DNA of 64,000 nt from Amycolatopsis saalfeldensis (GTDB taxonomy: Bacteria; Actinomycetota; Actinomycetes; Mycobacteriales; Pseudonocardiaceae): NCBI RefSeq assembly GCF_900110575.1, contig NZ_FOEF01000003.1:124001-188000 (forward strand). The letters run 5' to 3'. The notes under the pieces are model-generated. The model did no database searches. It saw only the letters and a program-made list of their open reading frames with translations, and had not been told where the DNA came from. The position numbers and the translations under genes are program-made. Below, piece after piece: positions 59,874-64,000 of this stretch. Position 1 is the stretch's first letter; each line of letters starts with the position of its first letter.

Positions 59874-60950
59874 GTGAAAGCCGGGAACGATGCCCTGTCG
59901 CGCGATGCGCGGCTGGCGGCCTACAGCGCGGTCTCCACGGCGCTGGCCCTGCGCAGTGATCTCGAGCTGCGCGACCTCGTGGACGCGGCTGAGCCCGTAG
60001 GATCCGGCATCGGCGGGACGACGGCGCTGCTGGACGTCGGCGAGACCCCGGTCTTCGTCAAGCGGGTGCCGCTGACCGACCTGGAACGGCAGCCGGAGAA
60101 CGTCCGGTCGACGGCGAACCTCTTCGGACTGCCGGACTTCGCCCATTTCGGGGTCGGGCTCATCGGGGGCGCGGGCTTCGGCGCCTGGCGAGAGCTGGCC
60201 GTGCACACCATGACGACGAACTGGGTGCTGGCAAAGGATTTCGAGGGCTTCCCGCTGACGTACCACTGGCGGGTCCTGCCGCACCCCGGGCAGTCGCTTC
60301 CCGGGGAACTGGCCGACGTGGACAAGGCCGTCGCCTACTGGGGAGGCGGATCGGCGGTGCGCCGGCGGATCGAAGCCGTGCGGGATTCCTCGGCGAGCAT
60401 CGCGCTGTTCCTGGAGTACCTCCCGCAGAACCTGCACGACTGGCTGGGCGTCCAGGTGAAGGCCGGCGACGAGGCGGCCGACCGGGCCTGCGCCATGGTC
60501 GTCGAGCAGCTGCGGGCCGGGACCTCGTTCATGAACGCCCGCGGCCTCCTGCACTTCGACGCCCACTTCCAGAACATCCTGACCGACGGTGAGCGGCTGT
60601 TCTTCGCGGACTACGGTCTCGCGATCTCGTCGGAGTTCGACCTGTCCGGGGAAGAGGCCGGCTTCTTCACCGGGCACCAGTCCTACGACCGCGCCTACTC
60701 CGTGACGCATCTGGTGATCTGGCTGGTCACCGCCCTGTACGGGTACCGGGGGGAGGAGCGCAGCGCGTTCGTGCGCGCCTGCGCCCAGGGGGAGCGGCCG
60801 AAGGGGATTCCGCCGGAGGTCGCGGCGATCCTCGCCGAGCACGCGCCGCTCGCCGAGGTGATGACGGACTTCTACCGCAAGTTCCAGCTGGAGAGCAGGC
60901 AGGCCCCGTATCCGGCGGAGGAGATCAGCCGGATCGTCGGTCGACGTTAG
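59874..60950 (+). CDS. Protein-kinase-fold/phosphotransferase-like protein
   Basis: A 358-residue cytosolic protein with kinase-fold landmarks: a glycine-rich loop GSGIGGTTALL, the ATP lysine in VFVKRVPL, the catalytic loop LLHFDAHFQNILT (HxDxxxxN) and the metal-binding FADYGLAISSEF (DYG in place of DFG). The C-lobe is shorter than in Hanks kinases, and it resembles the actinobacterial 'protein kinase family' near aminoglycoside phosphotransferases. Substrate is unknown. GTG 59874 is 12 nt after GGAGAGG, somewhat long. The 3' end overlaps the convergent IclR gene by 4 bp. Confidence 0.75.
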   Translation: MKAGNDALSRDARLAAYSAVSTALALRSDLELRDLVDAAEPVGSGIGGTTALLDVGETPVFVKRVPLTDLERQPENVRSTANLFGLPDFAHFGVGLIGGAGFGAWRELAVHTMTTNWVLAKDFEGFPLTYHWRVLPHPGQSLPGELADVDKAVAYWGGGSAVRRRIEAVRDSSASIALFLEYLPQNLHDWLGVQVKAGDEAADRACAMVVEQLRAGTSFMNARGLLHFDAHFQNILTDGERLFFADYGLAISSEFDLSGEEAGFFTGHQSYDRAYSVTHLVIWLVTALYGYRGEERSAFVRACAQGERPKGIPPEVAAILAEHAPLAEVMTDFYRKFQLESRQAPYPAEEISRIVGRR

Positions 60951-61708
60951 GTCAGCCGCGTGGGCGACGGGCCGGCCGCCCAGCCCAGGTGGTCCGACAC
61001 CGTCGCCGCGGCGGCCGCGGTGGCCAGGCCAGCGGCGCTCAGGCTGGCCGCGATCCGGGGGTGCGGCGCGGACACGTTCAGCGCCGCCACCACCCGGCCG
61101 CGGAAGTCGCGGATCGGGGCGGAGACGCCGGACAGGCCGGGCTCGAATTCCTCTTCCACGCGGGCGAAACCGTGCGCCCGGGCGTCCTGGATCTTCGCCC
61201 ACAGCGCCGGCAGGCCGTCCTGCGAAGGGAAGCGCACGTACAGCTCGTCGGGCGTCGCGTCCAGCAGGAGGACGCGGCCGGCCGACGTGCGGTCCGCCGG
61301 GACGCCGCGGCCCTCCCAGCCGTGCACGCGGAACGAATGCCCCGAGACCGAAAGCAGCGTCAGCACTTCCTGATCCCGCAGCACACACAGGTGCACGGTC
61401 TCCTCCAGATCCGCCGACAGCGCGCGCATCACCGGCTCCGCGGCCCGCGCCAGCCGGTCCTCCACCGTCCGCGCGACCAGCGAGAACAGCCGTCGCCCCA
61501 TGCGGTACTCGAGTGTGTCCGGGTCACGCTCGACAACGCCTTCTTCGGCCAGCGCCTTGAGCGCACGCGAAACCTGGCTCTTCTCCCGGCCCGTCAGCTG
61601 CGCCAGCCGGACGACGCCGAGCCCGCCCGCGCGTTGCCCCTCTTCCGACGCCAGCGCTTCGAGCAGGTCGAGGTCGCGGCGCAGGCCGTGGCCGGGGTGG
61701 CGGTCCAT
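60947..61708 (-). CDS. IclR-family transcriptional regulator
   Basis: A 253-residue regulator. The winged helix is LDLLEALASEEG...LGVVRLAQLTGREKSQVSRALKALAEEGVVERD, and the effector (GAF-like) domain contains ETVHLCVLRDQEVLTL, RTSAGRVLLLDATPDEL and EEEFEPGLSGVSAPIRDFRGRVVAALNVSAP split over its length. The start codon ATG 61708 is 113 bp from the divergent racemase-type gene, the most likely target. IclR proteins commonly regulate acid-sugar or aromatic catabolism, in keeping with that neighbour. Confidence 0.92.
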   Translation of the reverse strand: MDRHPGHGLRRDLDLLEALASEEGQRAGGLGVVRLAQLTGREKSQVSRALKALAEEGVVERDPDTLEYRMGRRLFSLVARTVEDRLARAAEPVMRALSADLEETVHLCVLRDQEVLTLLSVSGHSFRVHGWEGRGVPADRTSAGRVLLLDATPDELYVRFPSQDGLPALWAKIQDARAHGFARVEEEFEPGLSGVSAPIRDFRGRVVAALNVSAPHPRIAASLSAAGLATAAAAATVSDHLGWAAGPSPTRLT

Positions 61709-61821
61709 GCACCGCAGCGTAAGGGAGTTGGCCTGAGCGCACCGCGCATTGCGATCTCCCCGCGTGGCTTGCCGTCGCGAGCGGGCCGCTCGTAGCTTCG
61801 GGAGGGAAGCGAAGGGACACC

Positions 61822-62931
61822 ATGAAGATCACCGACATCACCCTCGACCGCCTGCGGCTGCGGCTGGACCCGCCGTTGCGCGCGGCGTGGGACCCGGAGC
61901 CGCGCCGGCATTTCGACGCCACGATCGTGCGGGTGCACACCGACGACGGCGTCACCGGCATCGGGTCCGGCGACACCATGGCGGGCTTCGAGGCCGTCAA
62001 GCACCTGTTCGTCGGCGAGGACCCGCTGGACATCGTCCGCCACGTCAAGGCCATCGAGACGGCCAACTTCCACGGCGGCAGCTACTGGCCGCTGGAAGTC
62101 GCGCTCTGGGACCTCATCGGCAAAGTAGCCGGCCTGCCGGTCGCCACGCTCTTCGGCAACGCCGCGCGGTCGGTGCCCGTGTACGCGTCCACGGCGGAGC
62201 TGAAGCCGCCGGCGGAACGCGTTGAATCCGCACTCCAGGCACGCGAGGCCGGGTTCCGCGCGATGAAGATCCGCATCGACCGCGACCGCGCCGCCGAGGG
62301 CGTGGCGACGGTCGCCGCCGTGCGGGACGCGCTCGGGCCGGACTTCGAGATCATGGTCGACCTCAACCAGTCCTGGCGGATGGCGGGCGACACCGCGCCC
62401 GCGACGGACCTGGCCGCGACCCGGAAGCTGGTCCGCGGACTGTCCGAACTGGACGTGTTCTGGGTCGAGGAACCCTTGCCGTACCACGATCTCGACGGCT
62501 TCCGAGCCCTGCGCGCGGACAACCCGGGCGTCCGGCTCGCGGCGGGGGAGATGCACCACTCGGTGCCGGAACTGCTGCGCTGCCTGGAAGAGGACGTGCT
62601 CGACGTCTACCAGATGGACGTCGTGCTCGCCGTCGGCATGCACCGCGCGCGGACGCTGGGGGAGCTGGCCCAGCTCAAGCACCGCGCGTTCACCCCGCAC
62701 AGCTGGACGAACGGCATCGGCGTGCTGGCGAACCTGGCCGTCGCGGCCGGGGTCGGCGGCGGCCCGTACTTCGAGTTCCCGTTCGACCCGCCGGGCTGGA
62801 CGCCGCAGCGGCGCGACTTCATGCTGGCCGAGCCCGTGACGGTCACCGCGGCCGGCGAGCTGGCAGTGCCGTCACGGCCCGGGCTCGGTTTCGAGCTGGA
62901 CGAGCAGGCCGTGGACCGCTGGCGGAGCTGA
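61822..62931 (+). CDS. Enolase-superfamily enzyme, mandelate racemase/muconate lactonizing type
   Basis: A 369-residue enzyme. The N-terminal capping domain is followed by a barrel with the catalytic KxR in FRAMKIRIDRD, metal ligands in MVDLNQSW (Asp), WVEEPLPYHD (Glu) and LAAGEMHH (Glu), and the catalytic His in FTPHSWTNGIG. The Lys plus His pair places it with the mandelate-racemase subgroup, which includes sugar acid dehydratases. The substrate is not predictable. ATG 61822 follows GGGAGGGAAG. It is divergent from an IclR regulator and convergent with the carboxyltransferase gene. Confidence 0.9.
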   Translation: MKITDITLDRLRLRLDPPLRAAWDPEPRRHFDATIVRVHTDDGVTGIGSGDTMAGFEAVKHLFVGEDPLDIVRHVKAIETANFHGGSYWPLEVALWDLIGKVAGLPVATLFGNAARSVPVYASTAELKPPAERVESALQAREAGFRAMKIRIDRDRAAEGVATVAAVRDALGPDFEIMVDLNQSWRMAGDTAPATDLAATRKLVRGLSELDVFWVEEPLPYHDLDGFRALRADNPGVRLAAGEMHHSVPELLRCLEEDVLDVYQMDVVLAVGMHRARTLGELAQLKHRAFTPHSWTNGIGVLANLAVAAGVGGGPYFEFPFDPPGWTPQRRDFMLAEPVTVTAAGELAVPSRPGLGFELDEQAVDRWRS

Positions 62932-62940
62932 GCCGCGGTG

Positions 62941-62978
62941 CGGGGGCTGGCGCGTGTCCGCAACACTCACCAGCCCCG
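62941..62978. terminator. Palindromic terminator, variant of the GTGAGTGTT family
   Basis: The left arm CGGGGGCTGGCGCGTGT (62941-62957) pairs with ACACTCACCAGCCCCG (62963-62978), with one bulge and one mismatch, around CCGCA. It lies between the convergent racemase-type and carboxyltransferase genes, 6 bp before the latter's stop. The right arm read on the other strand contains GTGAGTGT, the core of copies 1-3. Confidence 0.65.
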
Positions 62979-62983
62979 CCGCG

Positions 62984-64000
62984 TCAGCTCTTCAGGCCGT
63001 GCTCGATCGCCTCGATGATGCGCGGCCGCAGCTCCGCCGGGCTGATGATCGCGTCCACCGAGCCGACCTCGACCGCGCGCTGGACGCTGTGCACCCGGTC
63101 GAACTCCGCGGCCACCTGGCCCAGCTTCTCGGCCCGCACGCCGGACTGGACTTCGGCCAGCTCCGCGGTCAGCGCCGCGCGCTCGGCGCCGCTGACCTCG
63201 GTCAGGCGGGCCTGCAGCGAGGCCACGCGGGGGTCGTTCGCCGTGCGGTTGTTCACCTCGCCGGCGAACACCACCGCCGCGGCGGGCGCCCCGCCGAGCA
63301 CCGAGGCGAACGAGCCCTCCAGCGCCAGGACCGTCATCTTCGGGTTGAGCGCCTTGGAGAACACCACGAACGCGCCGCCGTGGTAGCGGGAGATCACGGT
63401 GAACACGATCGGGCCGTCGAAGTTGACGATGGCCCGGCCGATCTCCGCGCCGTACTCCAGCTGCAGCTTGCGCATCGACTCCGGGGAGCCGTCGAAGCCG
63501 GACAGGTTGGCGAGCACCACCAGCGGGCGGTTGCCGCTCGCCGAGTTGATCGCGCGCGCCGCCTTCTTCGACGAGCGCGGGAAAAGCGTACCCGCAGTGA
63601 ACGCGTCAGGCCCGTCGGTGGGGGGGAAGCCGCGGCGCGGCACCGAGCGCGACTCGATGCCGAGCAGGCACACCGGGCGGCCGCCGATGTGCACGTCCTG
63701 CACCGCGGCGGTGTCCGCGTCCGCCATGCCGGCCCAGCGCTCCAGCACCGGATGGTCCTGATCGGACAGTGCGCGCATCACCGTGCGGATGTCGAACGGC
63801 TTCTTCCGGTCCGGGTTGTGCTCGGCCGAGAAGATCTGGCCCACCGTGGTGAAGTCGCTGCCGACGATCGCGTGCGGGTAGCCCGAGACGTCGCGGCCCG
63901 CCGGGTCGGTCGTCACGGCCTGGCGCGGTGAGGACTCGCCCGGCACCACGTACGTGTGCTCGTAGTGCGCCATCAGCACGTCACGCGCGCCGGCCAGGTT
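62984..64000 (-). CDS. Acyl-CoA carboxylase carboxyltransferase domain, partial (N-terminus outside window)
   Basis: The last 338 codons of a biotin-dependent carboxyltransferase. The open frame continues past base 64000 without a start. It includes SGYPHAIVGSDFTTVGQIFSAEHNPDRKKPFD split across the N-terminal portion, RPLVVLANLSGFDGSPESMRKLQ (acyl-CoA binding, oxyanion-hole region) and YHGGAFVVFSKALNPKM with GGAPAAAVVF, typical of the C-terminal crotonase half. The HNPDRKKPFDIR block and lone C-terminal half suggest a large fused acyl-CoA carboxylase (biotin carboxylase, carrier and transferase in one chain), as found in actinomycetes, but the rest is not visible. Confidence 0.85.
   Translation of the reverse strand, partial: NLAGARDVLMAHYEHTYVVPGESSPRQAVTTDPAGRDVSGYPHAIVGSDFTTVGQIFSAEHNPDRKKPFDIRTVMRALSDQDHPVLERWAGMADADTAAVQDVHIGGRPVCLLGIESRSVPRRGFPPTDGPDAFTAGTLFPRSSKKAARAINSASGNRPLVVLANLSGFDGSPESMRKLQLEYGAEIGRAIVNFDGPIVFTVISRYHGGAFVVFSKALNPKMTVLALEGSFASVLGGAPAAAVVFAGEVNNRTANDPRVASLQARLTEVSGAERAALTAELAEVQSGVRAEKLGQVAAEFDRVHSVQRAVEVGSVDAIISPAELRPRIIEAIEHGLKS

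Overview
The window looks like chromosome of a high-G+C actinomycete, most likely Amycolatopsis or a close Pseudonocardiaceae relative. The reasons are codon use with G or C at most third positions, frequent GTG starts, a DUF574 methyltransferase, a latex-clearing protein, an exo-glucosaminidase of the type known from Amycolatopsis, and a recurrent GACTCGTGAGTGTT palindrome between convergent genes. No rRNA, tRNA, CRISPR array or prophage was seen. The only mobile element is a decayed IS30-type copy.

Layout. 1-9.3 kb: the N-terminus of a NACHT-type protein (cut by the window edge), a MOSC protein, a DipZ-like thiol-disulfide protein, methionine aminopeptidase, a NarL-type two-component system with two mirror-image operators, a GT87 mannosyltransferase, a DUF574 methyltransferase and a SEDS (FtsW-like) protein. 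9.6-13.5 kb: a 1298-residue Pls/PosA-type synthetase (adenylation, thiolation, membrane/tandem C-terminal domains), predicted to make a cationic homopoly(amino acid); its specificity residues resemble the lysine code. 13.5-17.3 kb: small membrane and unknown proteins, a 37-bp minisatellite, a J-domain/NERD protein and a TetR regulator. 17.3-30.2 kb: carbohydrate block. A ROK regulator is divergent from a translationally coupled APC permease-GH2 exo-glucosaminidase-ROK kinase operon, followed by a LacI regulator with two operator-like sites, a GH78 alpha-rhamnosidase and a secreted PNGase A-type deglycosylase.

30.2-41.7 kb: P450, a degenerate repeat field, an AlkB-type dioxygenase, a YtrA-type GntR/ABC exporter operon, a nitroreductase remnant, a ketopantoate-reductase-like protein, the rubber oxygenase Lcp divergent from a tandem double-TetR regulator, a winged-helix regulator, a secreted jelly-roll protein, an RluA-type pseudouridine synthase, DUF5313, and an OhrR-like MarR protein with two adjacent operators. 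41.8-51.7 kb: F420-type oxidoreductase, DHA2 exporter, DUF1015 protein, orphan sugar-binding lipoprotein, a LigC/Prim-PolC DNA repair pair, the IS30 remnant that split a palindromic terminator, and a CobW/COG0523 metallochaperone. 51.8-64 kb: bacterial NO synthase followed by a flavodoxin, an MFS carrier, a cutinase-like enzyme, a PadR regulator with an extraordinary His/Gly/Pro repeat region, a LysR-divergent decarboxylase-type amidohydrolase, a kinase-fold protein, an IclR regulator divergent from a mandelate-racemase-type enzyme, and the C-terminal part of an acyl-CoA carboxyltransferase.

Main themes: amino-sugar and plant-glycan catabolism under dedicated regulators, a probable poly-lysine-type product, NO synthesis with a possible in-operon electron donor, and a family of palindromes that supply both the stop codons and the terminators of convergent genes.
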